Assembly (NCBI GenBank): GCA_017459985.1
Contig: JAFUBX010000023.1
Location: 1-41,634, forward strand
Reading direction: 5' to 3'
DNA from: Parasporobacterium sp.
GTDB lineage: Bacteria; Bacillota; Clostridia; Lachnospirales; Lachnospiraceae
Length of the DNA: 41,634 nt
Shown in pieces: positions 25,410-33,464 of the stretch (within the stretch, counting starts at the first letter, position 1; each line of letters starts with the position of its first letter). The translations under genes were made by a program, and so were the position numbers. The notes beneath the pieces were generated by a model, which made no database searches, was not told where the DNA came from, and saw only the letters and a program-made list of their open reading frames with translations.

Positions 25410-25523
25410 CAGAAACCTTGTCTGCGGGAGCAGTTATCCCAAAGGCAAGAGTATCATTTTTCACATCAAAAACGATTAATCCGGATTTCTATTTTTCTGA
25501 GGCCTTTGAAGCAAAGGCCTTTT
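25410..25523 (+). ncRNA. Candidate small RNA of about 114 nt
   Basis: Between the consensus promoter and a 9-bp terminator stem lies a structured segment without an ORF. The terminator is AGGCCTTTG (25500-25508) with CAAAGGCCT (25512-25520), AAG loop, TTT tail. Near the predicted 5' end, CUUGUC (25417-25422) pairs with GGCAAG (25444-25449), enclosing GGGA/UCCC (25426-25429 with 25437-25440). I do not recognise a known Rfam class; 6S RNA seems excluded by length. The T tail is short, so read-through towards the hairpin array and the nuclease gene is possible. In that case this would be a leader with an attenuator. Confidence 0.5.
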
Positions 25524-25595
25524 AAGGCTTTTAAGCTATTCTGAAGATGGGAGATATCGCCCAACTGGACCAGATTTGAAATAATTACATTTCTC

Positions 25596-25900
25596 TATCC
25601 CTGCGGATTTTTGTAAAACAGGGATAGCGTTTAACGATTATTATCCTGATGGTCCAATTTGGAGGATTCAAATTGTCTTTTTTGGACTATGAGAGAAAAA
25701 ATGAGAAAGTACTATCCCTGCAGCTCGGAAAAAAACAGGGATAGCGTTTGACGATTATTATCCTGATAGTCCAATTTAAAGAAATCGACCAGTCTTTTTT
25801 GGACTATAAGAGAAAAAATGAGAAAGTATTATCCCTGTTTTCAACGAAAAAGCAGGGATAGGGAATGACAAATTTTTCTGTGATAGTCCAATCAAAGCGG
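25596..25900. repeat. Hairpin array of 117-bp period, copy A (family 2)
   Basis: Hairpin 1, TATCCCTG-N15-CAGGGATA, occurs at 25596-25626, 25713-25743 and 25830-25860. The period is exactly 117 bp, and the loop is always 15 nt although its sequence varies. Each of the first two is followed about 22 bp later by a second inverted repeat, AT(A/G)GTCCAA-N24-TTGGACTAT (25649-25690 and 25766-25807). The third unit is cut after its left arm (ATAGTCCAA near 25883-25891). Sequences between hairpins are also conserved (GCGTTTAACGATTATTATCCTGA and AGAGAAAAAATGAGAAAGTA types). The same two-hairpin unit recurs at 40446-40604. Non-coding; function unknown. Confidence 0.92.
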
Positions 25901-25980
25901 GCAGGCCGGGCAGCGCAGGCAAAATAGCGCAGGCAGAATAGTGCAGGCAGAATAAAGCAGGTCGGATAAAGCAGGCGGAA
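25901..25980. repeat. 14-bp imperfect tandem repeat before the nuclease gene
   Basis: Five and a half units of the type GCAGGCAGAATAAA run from 25901, at 25901, 25915, 25929, 25943, 25957 and 25971. Changes are confined to the last half of the unit. They lie directly after the truncated third hairpin unit and about 50 bp before the nuclease start, so they would be in its leader. Confidence 0.8.
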
Positions 25981-26032
25981 GTCTGACCGGGGAACGAAGC
26001 GTAGCAGAAAACAGGAAAGGAAATACAAGCAT

Positions 26033-26836
26033 ATGACATTAGAACAACTGATGATAGAACAAAGTGAAAAATACAGGAAACTGATAGAAAAGATAAGCAA
26101 GGAACTGGAAAAGGCTCCGGAAGGAACTTTATTCTGTAAGAAAGAAGGGAATTACTATAAATGGTATCAGAACTTCGGACACGGAAGGAAAATGAAGTAT
26201 ATCCCAAAGAAAGACCGGAAACTGGCACAGGCACTGGCTTTTAAGATGGTAAGAAAAAACCGGCTGCAGGATGCAGTAAAGGAGAAGTTTGCGGTTGATC
26301 AATATCTGAAACATCATAATTTCAGCATGGGAAAGCTGGAACGGTTTCTGCAAAATGCAAACGGGGAAATGAGTCAGCTGATCAGAGAAAATTACCAACC
26401 ATTGCCGGAAAAATATGAGAAGTGGCAGAAAGCCGAATATCCCATAAACCCAGCCTATCCGGAAAAACGCCGGATCCGGACTCTGCGGGGGGATCTTGTG
26501 AGATCCAAATCAGAGGCAATGATCGCTGATTTTCTTTTTACTCAGGGGATACCTTACCGCTATGAATGTCCTTTAAAGCTGGGGGATCGGGTTGTATACC
26601 CGGACTTTATGATCATTCATCCGATTACAGGGGAGATGATACTGATTGAGCACTTCGGAAAGATGGACGATCCGGAATATCTGGATCACTTTCTGGAAAA
26701 AATCAAACGTTATGCGGAACATGAATATTATCCGGACGGACGGCTGCTTTGTTTCTTTGAAACTGCGAAGGAACCCCTGGACTCGGCGTCCATATTTGAA
26801 AAGCTGCAGGTTTTTCTGAATCTTCGAATCAATTGA
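26033..26836 (+). CDS. PD-(D/E)XK-like nuclease-family protein of unknown function
   Basis: A 267-residue protein with AGGAAAGGAAA before the ATG. The N-terminal ~60 residues are a charged coiled coil (EQLMIEQSEKYRKLIEKISKEL), followed by a small domain (EGTLFCKKEGNYYKWYQ; KYIPKKDRKLAQALAFK). The C-terminal half resembles a restriction-endonuclease fold: E161 in VRSKSEAMIADFLF, D191 in VVYPDFMIIHP and E206 in EMILIEHFGKMD. The position of the usual catalytic lysine (E-x-K) is occupied by Phe208, with His207 adjacent. I recall similar proteins in many clostridia without an assigned role. The gene stands alone next to the hairpin array and ends at a terminator. Fold moderately sure, activity uncertain. 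Confidence 0.75.
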   Translation: MTLEQLMIEQSEKYRKLIEKISKELEKAPEGTLFCKKEGNYYKWYQNFGHGRKMKYIPKKDRKLAQALAFKMVRKNRLQDAVKEKFAVDQYLKHHNFSMGKLERFLQNANGEMSQLIRENYQPLPEKYEKWQKAEYPINPAYPEKRRIRTLRGDLVRSKSEAMIADFLFTQGIPYRYECPLKLGDRVVYPDFMIIHPITGEMILIEHFGKMDDPEYLDHFLEKIKRYAEHEYYPDGRLLCFFETAKEPLDSASIFEKLQVFLNLRIN

Positions 26837-26868
26837 GGAAGAGTGATGGAATGGCGCGGAAATCCAAG

Positions 26869-26902
26869 AAGGGGACAGGCCATATCTCAGGTCTGTCCCC
26901 TT
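26869..26902. terminator. Bidirectional terminator between the nuclease gene and the ABC operon
   Basis: AAGGGGACAG (26869-26878) pairs with CTGTCCCCTT (26893-26902). Flanking A and T residues suit both converging transcripts, though the T run is short. Confidence 0.7.
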
Positions 26903-26916
26903 CGGGTAGTTAAGGT

Positions 26917-28014
26917 TTATTCCTTCCGGCGTCCGGAGCTTTTCAGCCAGCCCGGTACATGGAGACCTCCACGGCCTCTCCGGGAGAGGACTACGCTTTG
27001 CAGAAGGATGAAGAAGCAGAGCATGGCGCCTGTGGTGATGGACTGCCACCAGGGATCCCGCAGGCCGGACGTGACGACGATGGCTTTGATCGTTGTAAGG
27101 GTCAGGACTCCGAAGAAGGTACCGATGACGTTGCCGACGCCGCCGGTCAGGAGTGTGCCTCCGATAATGGAGGTTGCGATGGCGTTCATTTCCGAAGCCG
27201 TGGCGTTGGTGGCATTGCCGGCGCCCACATGCATCATGAAGACCAGTCCTGCAATTCCGGCGAGCAGGCCGCTCAGAAGATGAGCCAGGAACCGGGTGCG
27301 TTTCACGTTTACCCCCAGCATCAGGGCGCTCTGCATATTCCCGCCGACGGCATAGAAATTTCTTCCCAGACGGAACTTCCGCAGCAGGATAAATACCAGG
27401 ACAACCAGAACGAGGGCAATGATCACACCGATCTCAATATGGGCAGGGATCATCACGCCTTTTTTGTTGGGGGATCCCAGCAGCGGCATGTCGATCCGGC
27501 TCTGGCAGATATCCATCAGGTTCTGGGGAGCCTTCTGGGGATCCACACTGATGATGGTGATCATACCACGGCCGAAGAACAGACCCGCCAGGGTGATGAT
27601 GAAGGGCTGGATCTCGAGATACGCGATCAGATAGCCCTGAACCGCCCCGAAGGCCAGGCCGATCAGGATGGCCACGACTGCCGCGATCACGATCCGGAAC
27701 TCATCCGGAGCGCCGAGGGCGGTCTGGATCCCGTTCAGCATACTGCCATTCAGGATCATGACCCCCACCATGGTGACCAGAGCAGTGACACTTCCTACGG
27801 AAATATCAATACTTCCGGTGATCATGACGATGGTCAGGCTGCAGGCGATAATAATCAGAAACGCATTGTCGTTCAGCATATCAAAGAGCATCTGCGGTTT
27901 CAGGAATCCGCCGCCCCAGATGATCATTGCCAGGGCATAAAGCACCACGAAGATCCCGATGGTGATGCTCATCAGAAGCATGGTGTCGGAGATGGGCTCT
28001 TTTCGTTTTCTCAT
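26917..28014 (-). CDS. Sugar ABC transporter permease (YjfF/YtfT type), distal gene
   Basis: A 365-residue membrane protein of the BPD_transp_2 (ribose/xylose/galactofuranose) permease family. There are eight to ten hydrophobic segments, for example LMSITIGIFVVLYALAMIIWGGGF. The conserved loop ITGSIDISVGSVTALVTMVG and a late NATASEMNAIATSIIGGTLLTGGVGNVIGT match the family. It pairs with the permease encoded just upstream (1-bp gap) to form the membrane channel. It ends the operon. The order SBP-ATPase-permease-permease is that of ytfQ-ytfR-ytfT-yjfF, so this is the likely YjfF equivalent, but substrate is not proven. Confidence 0.92.
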   Translation of the reverse strand: MRKRKEPISDTMLLMSITIGIFVVLYALAMIIWGGGFLKPQMLFDMLNDNAFLIIIACSLTIVMITGSIDISVGSVTALVTMVGVMILNGSMLNGIQTALGAPDEFRIVIAAVVAILIGLAFGAVQGYLIAYLEIQPFIITLAGLFFGRGMITIISVDPQKAPQNLMDICQSRIDMPLLGSPNKKGVMIPAHIEIGVIIALVLVVLVFILLRKFRLGRNFYAVGGNMQSALMLGVNVKRTRFLAHLLSGLLAGIAGLVFMMHVGAGNATNATASEMNAIATSIIGGTLLTGGVGNVIGTFFGVLTLTTIKAIVVTSGLRDPWWQSITTGAMLCFFILLQSVVLSRRGRGGLHVPGWLKSSGRRKE

Positions 28015-28015
28015 G

Positions 28016-29113
28016 TTATTCAGCCCCCTTTCCCGCGCGGACCGGCTGCCGGTTCCTGCTCAGCCGGTTCCAGAAACGGCTCAGAGCCTCCTTGACGACC
28101 GGAGATCCCAGGACGACCAGGATGATAATCACGATGGCCTTGTAAGCTTTGACGTCCGTGGAAGGAACCTTCATGGCGTACAGCGTGATAGTCAGCATCT
28201 GGATGGCGTAGGCTCCGAGGACAGAGCCGACCATCCGGAATTTGCCGCCGCCCAGGGAGTTGCCGCCGATGGCGACCGCCAGGATGGCGTCCATTTCGAT
28301 ATTGATCAGAATTGTCTCGTGATTGATCAGGCTCAGCCGGCAGACATTGATCATGCCGGCGATGGAGCAGCAGGCTCCGAGGATGATGAAGGCCAGGAGT
28401 TTGATCCAGACGGAATTGATTCCATTCAGTCTGGCGGCTCCCTGGTTGATGCCGACGGTCTGGACGTAAAGTCCCAGGTTGGTAAACCGGAAGATCAGCG
28501 CGAAGATGATGCCGGTAACAATAACGATCAGGATCGGCGTCGGGATGGGAATCCCCGGAATGAAGCTGCCTATGGCAGTGATGATCGGGCTTTCCACCGT
28601 CGGAGTGGCTCCGCCGTTGATCCAGTAGGCAACGCTGCGTCCGCAGGTGAACAGGATCAGTGTCGCGATCATGGGCTGGATCCGGAAATTGGCAACCAGT
28701 GTTCCGTTAAATGCACCGAAGATCATGGCTACGATGCAGCACAGGATAAATCCTCCGATCACACTCCATCCGGTAATGGCTCCGCTTTTCAGGACCTTCA
28801 CAAAGACGGAACCCGCAATGGCCGCCAGAGCGCCGACGGAAATATCCTGTCCGCCGGAGGCAGCGGTGACCAGCGTCATTCCCATGGAGAGAATCACCAG
28901 TTCGGAAGCGCCGTTCAGAATACTGACCAGATTGCCCTGCAGTACGGGGTAGCCGTTATTATTGGCAGCGATTCCGATGGAAAAGAAGCCGGGATCCCGG
29001 ATCAGGTTGAAGATGACCAAAAGGAATATGGCGATCAGCGGAATCAGAAGCTGGGAATAATTGGCCGGAACAAAGGACCGTTTCGATTTTGCTTTTTCCA
29101 TTTTATTTCTCAC
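28016..29113 (-). CDS. Sugar ABC transporter permease (YtfT type)
   Basis: A 365-residue BPD_transp_2 permease. Landmarks are QLLIPLIAIFLLVIFNLIRDPGFF, the signature GMTLVTAASGGQDISVGALAAIAGSVFVKVL, and the C-terminal INIEMDAILAVAIGGNSLGGGKFRMVGSVLGAYAIQML. Its start overlaps the end of the ATPase gene by 11 bp, indicating translational coupling. It forms a heterodimer with the next permease. It differs in detail from its partner (QDISVG versus SIDISVG), as expected for a two-permease system. Confidence 0.92.
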   Translation of the reverse strand: MRNKMEKAKSKRSFVPANYSQLLIPLIAIFLLVIFNLIRDPGFFSIGIAANNNGYPVLQGNLVSILNGASELVILSMGMTLVTAASGGQDISVGALAAIAGSVFVKVLKSGAITGWSVIGGFILCCIVAMIFGAFNGTLVANFRIQPMIATLILFTCGRSVAYWINGGATPTVESPIITAIGSFIPGIPIPTPILIVIVTGIIFALIFRFTNLGLYVQTVGINQGAARLNGINSVWIKLLAFIILGACCSIAGMINVCRLSLINHETILINIEMDAILAVAIGGNSLGGGKFRMVGSVLGAYAIQMLTITLYAMKVPSTDVKAYKAIVIIILVVLGSPVVKEALSRFWNRLSRNRQPVRAGKGAE

Positions 29114-30608
29114 CTCCTGCGATCGTGATCATGACATGATCCTGGGTCAGGTCATCTCCGGTCAGTTCCCCGACGATCTTGCGGTCTCTCATGACGATCA
29201 GACGGGAGCAGGTCCGGAGCATTTCTTCAATTTCCGAAGAAATAAAGGTCACGCTCATACCTTCCTCCGCCAGCTTCAGCACCAGTTTCTGGATCTCCGT
29301 CTTGGTTCCCACGTCGATGCCCCGGGTGGGCTCATCCAGGATCAGGTACTGCGGATGGGTCAGAAGCCATCTGGCCAGGATCACCTTCTGCTGATTGCCG
29401 CCGGAAAGGGATTTGATCGGCGTATCCGAAGAGGCGGTCTTGATGTCCAGCGCCTTGATATATTCGTCCGCAAAGGCTTCCGCCTGGGCTTTGGAGAAGG
29501 GATGGAAAAATCCTTTCATGACCTGAAGGGCCAGGATGATATTGTCCCGGACCGACAGATCCGCGATGATCCCGTCCTGCCTGCGGTTTTCCGGAAGATA
29601 GCCGATACCCTGCTTCATGGCCTGAATCGGCTTGGTGATCTTCACGGATTTGCCGTTCATCTTCACTTTGCCGCCGGTCACCCGGTCTGCTCCGAAGATC
29701 GCCCGCACACTTTCGCTCCGCCCAGATCCAAGAAGTCCGGTGAAGCCGTTGACCTCCCCCTTATCAATATGGAAATCGAAGGGACGACTCTGTGTGCTGG
29801 AAAGATCCTGTGCTTCGTAGAGCACCTCCGCATCTGACCGGTCTGTCTGACGGTCCTTTTTGATCACGGCAAGTCCCTCCAGTTCCTTGCCCATCATCTT
29901 GGCCACCAGCTCGACCTGCGGCAGGTTCTCCACTTCATATTCTCCCACCAGCTCTCCATTCCGCAGAACCGTGATCCGGTCGCTGACCTCATAGACCTGC
30001 TCCAGAAAATGGGTGACGAAGATGATGCCGACACCCCGTTCCTTCAGATCTCTCATCAGGGAGAAGAGCATCCCCACCTCTTTGTCATCCAGGGAGGAGG
30101 TGGGCTCGTCCAGAATGAGGACCTTGCAGTCCGTATCGACAGCCCTTGCAATAGCCACCATCTGCTGTACGGCGAGGGAACAGCTTCCCAGCTGCTGCTT
30201 CGGTCTTGCCGGGATGCCCAGACTGTCCAGCAGTTTTCCTGCCTGTTTCTCCATCTCCCTCCATTTGACGGTGGCCCCGGTTCCCCGCCCGATGTACATG
30301 TTCTCTGCGACGGTGAGATTGGAGCAGAGGGTAATTTCCTGATAAACCGTGCTGATTCCGTAATTCTGCGCTTCCTGGGGAGAACGGATCGAGATCGCGT
30401 CCCGGATCCCGTCGATGCGGATCTCTCCCTCATCCTTGGTGTAGACGCCGGTCAAAACCTTGATCAGGGTAGATTTCCCGGCTCCGTTTTCTCCCATCAG
30501 AGCATGGATTTCACCCTTCCGCAGCGTAAAATCCACATTGCTTAATGCTTTGACGTTTGGAAAGGATTTGCAGATCCCGCGCATGGTCAATACTACTTCT
30601 TTTTCCAT
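29103..30608 (-). CDS. Sugar ABC transporter ATP-binding protein with two nucleotide-binding domains
   Basis: A 501-residue protein of the RbsA/MglA/YtfR class. The first domain has Walker A GENGAGKSTLIK near residues 35-46, an atypical signature (GSCSLAVQQMVAIARA) and Walker B VLILDEPTSSLD. The second domain has a degenerate Walker A (GFTGLLGSGRSE), signature SLSGGNQQKVILARWL and Walker B YLILDEPTRGID. Fully intact. It energises uptake of a sugar through the two downstream permeases. AGGAGTTGATCGG lies before the ATG. A 114-bp gap with a hairpin separates it from the binding-protein gene. Confidence 0.94.
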   Translation of the reverse strand: MEKEVVLTMRGICKSFPNVKALSNVDFTLRKGEIHALMGENGAGKSTLIKVLTGVYTKDEGEIRIDGIRDAISIRSPQEAQNYGISTVYQEITLCSNLTVAENMYIGRGTGATVKWREMEKQAGKLLDSLGIPARPKQQLGSCSLAVQQMVAIARAVDTDCKVLILDEPTSSLDDKEVGMLFSLMRDLKERGVGIIFVTHFLEQVYEVSDRITVLRNGELVGEYEVENLPQVELVAKMMGKELEGLAVIKKDRQTDRSDAEVLYEAQDLSSTQSRPFDFHIDKGEVNGFTGLLGSGRSESVRAIFGADRVTGGKVKMNGKSVKITKPIQAMKQGIGYLPENRRQDGIIADLSVRDNIILALQVMKGFFHPFSKAQAEAFADEYIKALDIKTASSDTPIKSLSGGNQQKVILARWLLTHPQYLILDEPTRGIDVGTKTEIQKLVLKLAEEGMSVTFISSEIEEMLRTCSRLIVMRDRKIVGELTGDDLTQDHVMITIAGGEK

Positions 30609-30636
30609 CCGATCAACTCCTGTCCGTGAATGAAAA

Positions 30637-30679
30637 CGCGGTACGGAACGCGGATCCTCTCCACTTGTTCCGCACCGCG
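30637..30679 (-). terminator. Intercistronic hairpin between binding protein and ATPase genes
   Basis: CGCGGTACGGAAC (30637-30649) pairs with GTTCCGCACCGCG (30667-30679) with one mismatch. There is no T run on the minus strand, so it is better read as an mRNA-stabilising or partially terminating element. It would give more binding protein than transporter, as in many ABC operons. Confidence 0.7.
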
Positions 30680-30722
30680 ATGTTCAGTTAACTAATTTGC
30701 CAGATTTCAGATGCCGGTTTCT

Positions 30723-31694
30723 TTATTCGCCAAGGCCGTAGGTGTTGATATCCTCTTCGGTGATCTCGCGGGCATCAAATCCTTTTTCTACGGAAATGAT
30801 CTGCTTTGCATCGTTCAGGCCTTCGATGGCTTCGCCTGCTTCGAGCTTCTGGATCATTTCGCTGATTACCTGTGCCTGGAACGGGCTGCACTGTCCGTCA
30901 TAGTTCCAGTTGCCTGCCAGCAGTTCTCTCAGAGCCCATTTGTTGCAGTCAAATCCCATTACGATTACGTCTTTGTCAACGCCGTGGGTGATACCAGCCT
31001 CATCCAGTGCTGCAACAGCGCCCTTTGCCATTCCGTCGTTCTCTGCGTAGATAACATTGAACGGCTCTTTGGAGTTGATGACAGCTTCAACGATCTTCTT
31101 GGCTTCTGCCTCATCCCAGGTTGCGGTCTGCTGAACGACCTTGTTCATGGTGCCTGCTTCGAACTGGGCGTCCAATGCTCCGGTACGTCCGAGCTGAGCA
31201 TCGCTGCCCATTGCGCCCTGGATGTGGATGATGTTGTACTCATCAAGACCCTGATCCAGCAGCCATGCAACTGCGGTATCGCCTTCCTGCGCCATATCGG
31301 AAACAACGGCTGCCTCGAACAGTTCCGGATCGCACTCGATCATTCTGTCGAACAGGAATACGCCGATGCCGGCTTCCTGTGCATCCTTCAGAACAGAATC
31401 CCAGCCGGTGGTCTCAGCTGCGGAGATCAGCAGGTAATCCACGCCGTCAGTGATGAACTGACGGGCTGCGCTTAACTGCTCATCGTTCTTAATGCTGTAG
31501 TAGAAGCTTGCTTCATAGCCGTTTTCCTCAGAGAAGACATTGATGAAGTCATTGACGTTGGCTTCCCGGTATCCGGACTCTGAAGGCGGATTGTTTACCA
31601 CACCGACTTTGATGGCTTCCCCGTCAGCAAATGCAGCGACGGACATGGTCAGTACCATGGCAAGAGTAAGCAGTAATCCAACCAGTTTTTTCAT
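30723..31694 (-). CDS. Sugar-binding protein of the YtfQ type, without lipobox
   Basis: A 323-residue periplasmic-binding-protein type I (Peripla_BP_4). The signal peptide MKKLVGLLLTLAMVLTMSVAAFADG has an AFA-type cleavage site but no cysteine; a Gram-positive ABC binding protein is normally lipid-anchored. Family landmarks are VGVVNNPPSESGYREANVNDF, VDYLLISAAETTGWDSVLKDAQEAGIGVFLFDRMI, IIHIQGAMGSDAQLGRTGALDAQF and VIYAENDGMAKGAVAALDEAG. These are close by eye to YtfQ, the galactofuranose-binding protein, but the ligand is inferred. AAGGAGGT precedes the ATG. It is first in the operon and divergent from the sensor kinase. Confidence 0.93.
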   Translation of the reverse strand: MKKLVGLLLTLAMVLTMSVAAFADGEAIKVGVVNNPPSESGYREANVNDFINVFSEENGYEASFYYSIKNDEQLSAARQFITDGVDYLLISAAETTGWDSVLKDAQEAGIGVFLFDRMIECDPELFEAAVVSDMAQEGDTAVAWLLDQGLDEYNIIHIQGAMGSDAQLGRTGALDAQFEAGTMNKVVQQTATWDEAEAKKIVEAVINSKEPFNVIYAENDGMAKGAVAALDEAGITHGVDKDVIVMGFDCNKWALRELLAGNWNYDGQCSPFQAQVISEMIQKLEAGEAIEGLNDAKQIISVEKGFDAREITEEDINTYGLGE

Positions 31695-31836
31695 TGTAAA
31701 TACCTCCTTAAAATGATCTGTTTACAGAAAACTCCTTCGATGTGTTCAGTATAGCCGCAGGTGCCCGGGATAACATTCAGAAATTTTGGGAATTCTCTGC
31801 AAAAATTTTCTTTTTTGCCGGGAGGCCATAGCCGGA

Positions 31837-31873
31837 CTGCAACTTTTTTTCGAAAACTGCAACTTTTTTTCGA
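31837..31873. promoter_or_regulatory. Two 17-bp direct repeats between the transporter and sensor genes
   Basis: CTGCAACTTTTTTTCGA occurs at 31837-31853 and 31857-31873, period 20 bp (about two helical turns), which is how AraC-type proteins bind. It lies roughly 110 bp from both putative start sites, in the 309-bp region between the divergent genes. I propose it as the binding site of the AraC-type response regulator at 34459-35727. Confidence 0.5.
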
Positions 31874-31952
31874 TGAGGAAAAGGAACGCTCCGAAAATCG
31901 CAGAACCCGGGATCCGGGGCTGAATTCCGTGGAAATGCAGGATGTGATTTGC

Positions 31953-31958
31953 TATAAT
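31953..31958 (+). promoter_or_regulatory. Extended -10 promoter for the sensor kinase gene
   Basis: TGCTATAAT: a perfect TATAAT (31953-31958) with the TGn extension. No good -35 is present, which is usual for extended -10 promoters. It lies about 46 bp before the chosen ATG. Confidence 0.6.
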
Positions 31959-32003
31959 CAGAACGGCACTATCCGGACAGGAAAACAAAAGAGAGCAGGG
32001 ACG

Positions 32004-33464
32004 ATGAAAAAAGGCAGGAAACAACCGGATAAGACGATCAAACAGCAGATTAACAAACTGCTGCTGATCGTTTCGGTTACGGTGATATTCATCGTGATCC
32101 TGATGGGCCTCATCCTTCTGTCAGTCAATGATCAGTATGAAAGGGCCCTGCAAAGCGCGAATACCGCAGCAGAATTCAATAAGGAATTCAAGGAGACCCT
32201 GGATACCGGCATGTACAATCACGTGATCCGTCCCCGGACGGAGCATTCCGTGGAGGAGCTTCCGATGGAGGAGCTGGATCAGGCGGAAAACGTTCTGGAA
32301 CGCCTGGCACAGATCACCTCCCTTCCGGATAACCGCTGGCGGGCCCAGAGCATGCTGGATATGTGCAGCAACCTGCGCAGCTATATGATCGAGATCGCCC
32401 AGACCGCTTCCTATGATCAGAGAATGGAGCTTCTGGAGCGCAATATCCGGGGGGAAACGGGGCTGACCGCCCTGATTGAGACCTACATGCACGATTTTAT
32501 CGACGATGAAGTGCAGGAACTGGCCAGGCTGATGGGGAGCCTGCGGCTGCAGAGCACGATCCTGGGGATCGGTTCCGTGGCGCTGGTGGCGGCGCTTACG
32601 ATCCTCATTCTCGGGTATTCGGTACGGATCTCCCGGCGCATCACCCAGCCGATCGGCGCCCTTTCAGAGAAGGCGGAACGGTTCGGCGCGGATGATTTTT
32701 CCGTGGAGCCGGTACAGACCGGGATTACGGAGCTGAAAAGCCTGGACTCCAATTTCGATCTGATGGCGGAGCGGATCCGCACTCTGATGCAGAAGCAGAT
32801 GGAGGATCAGAAATCCCTGCACCGGGCGGAACTGGAACTTCTGCTGGCCCAGATCAATCCCCACTTTCTTTATAATACCCTGGATTCCATCGCGATCCTG
32901 GCAGAAAGCGAGAGGGAAGAGGATGTGGTCAATATGGTCACCAGTCTGTCCACATTCTTCCGGAATTCCCTGAATGACGGCCGGGATATCATCCCTTTGA
33001 AGGCGGAGCTGGCCCAGGCCACCAGTTATCTGGAGATCCAGCAGATCCGTTACAGCGATATCATGACCTACCGGATCGACGTGCCGGAGGATATGCAGGA
33101 GATTATGGTTCCCAAGCTGATGCTGCAGCCCCTGATCGAAAATGCCCTGTATCACGGAATCAAAAACAAGCGGGGCCGGGGAACGATCTATATCACGGGA
33201 TGCCGGGACGGGTCCGATATTCTGCTGAAGGTGCAGGATAACGGAGCCGGGATCGAACCGCAGCACCTGGAGGAGATGCACAGAGGGGTGTATCTGGATC
33301 ATCACAGGGGCCTGGGGCTGAAGAATGTGTCCCAGCGGATCAGGATGTACTGCGGAGATTCTTATGGACTTTGGTTTGACAGCGAACTGGGAGAGGGCAC
33401 GACCGTCACGGTGAGACTTCCGGGAGAGGGCGTGTCCGGCATCGAAAAGGAGGAGACGACATGA
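32004..33464 (+). CDS. Sensor histidine kinase, YesM/LytS-like (His_kinase, PF06580)
   Basis: ATG 32004 (MKKGRKQPDK) is preferred; the open frame runs back to 31761 through the promoter. The 486-residue protein has one TM near residues 18-40 (LLLIVSVTVIFIVILMGLIL), a mostly helical extracellular region, and a second TM near 180-205. A HAMP domain follows (RISRRITQPIGALSEKAERF). The kinase has H287 in LLLAQINPHFLYNTLDSIAIL and ATPase motifs PLIENALYHGI (N box) and DNGAGI, then HHRGLGLKNVSQRI. It overlaps the binding-protein gene downstream by 4 bp (ATGA). The response regulator is encoded on the other strand just after that gene. It presumably senses sugar through the binding protein. Confidence 0.93.
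   Translation: MKKGRKQPDKTIKQQINKLLLIVSVTVIFIVILMGLILLSVNDQYERALQSANTAAEFNKEFKETLDTGMYNHVIRPRTEHSVEELPMEELDQAENVLERLAQITSLPDNRWRAQSMLDMCSNLRSYMIEIAQTASYDQRMELLERNIRGETGLTALIETYMHDFIDDEVQELARLMGSLRLQSTILGIGSVALVAALTILILGYSVRISRRITQPIGALSEKAERFGADDFSVEPVQTGITELKSLDSNFDLMAERIRTLMQKQMEDQKSLHRAELELLLAQINPHFLYNTLDSIAILAESEREEDVVNMVTSLSTFFRNSLNDGRDIIPLKAELAQATSYLEIQQIRYSDIMTYRIDVPEDMQEIMVPKLMLQPLIENALYHGIKNKRGRGTIYITGCRDGSDILLKVQDNGAGIEPQHLEEMHRGVYLDHHRGLGLKNVSQRIRMYCGDSYGLWFDSELGEGTTVTVRLPGEGVSGIEKEETT

Noticed and set aside
25596-25900. CRISPR array
   Set aside because: Period of 117 bp, conserved sequence between hairpins and no cas genes; the arrays at 766 and 40728 also fail, with 5-6 bp or 12-13 bp gaps between units.
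25776-26234. Minus-strand ORFs rich in Ser, Phe and Leu over the hairpin array
   Set aside because: Antisense of repeats and of the nuclease gene start; composition is typical of a shadow frame.
26959-29128. Long plus-strand ORFs rich in Asp, Gln, His and Gly
   Set aside because: Antisense to the permease genes; the composition is the mirror of membrane-protein codons.
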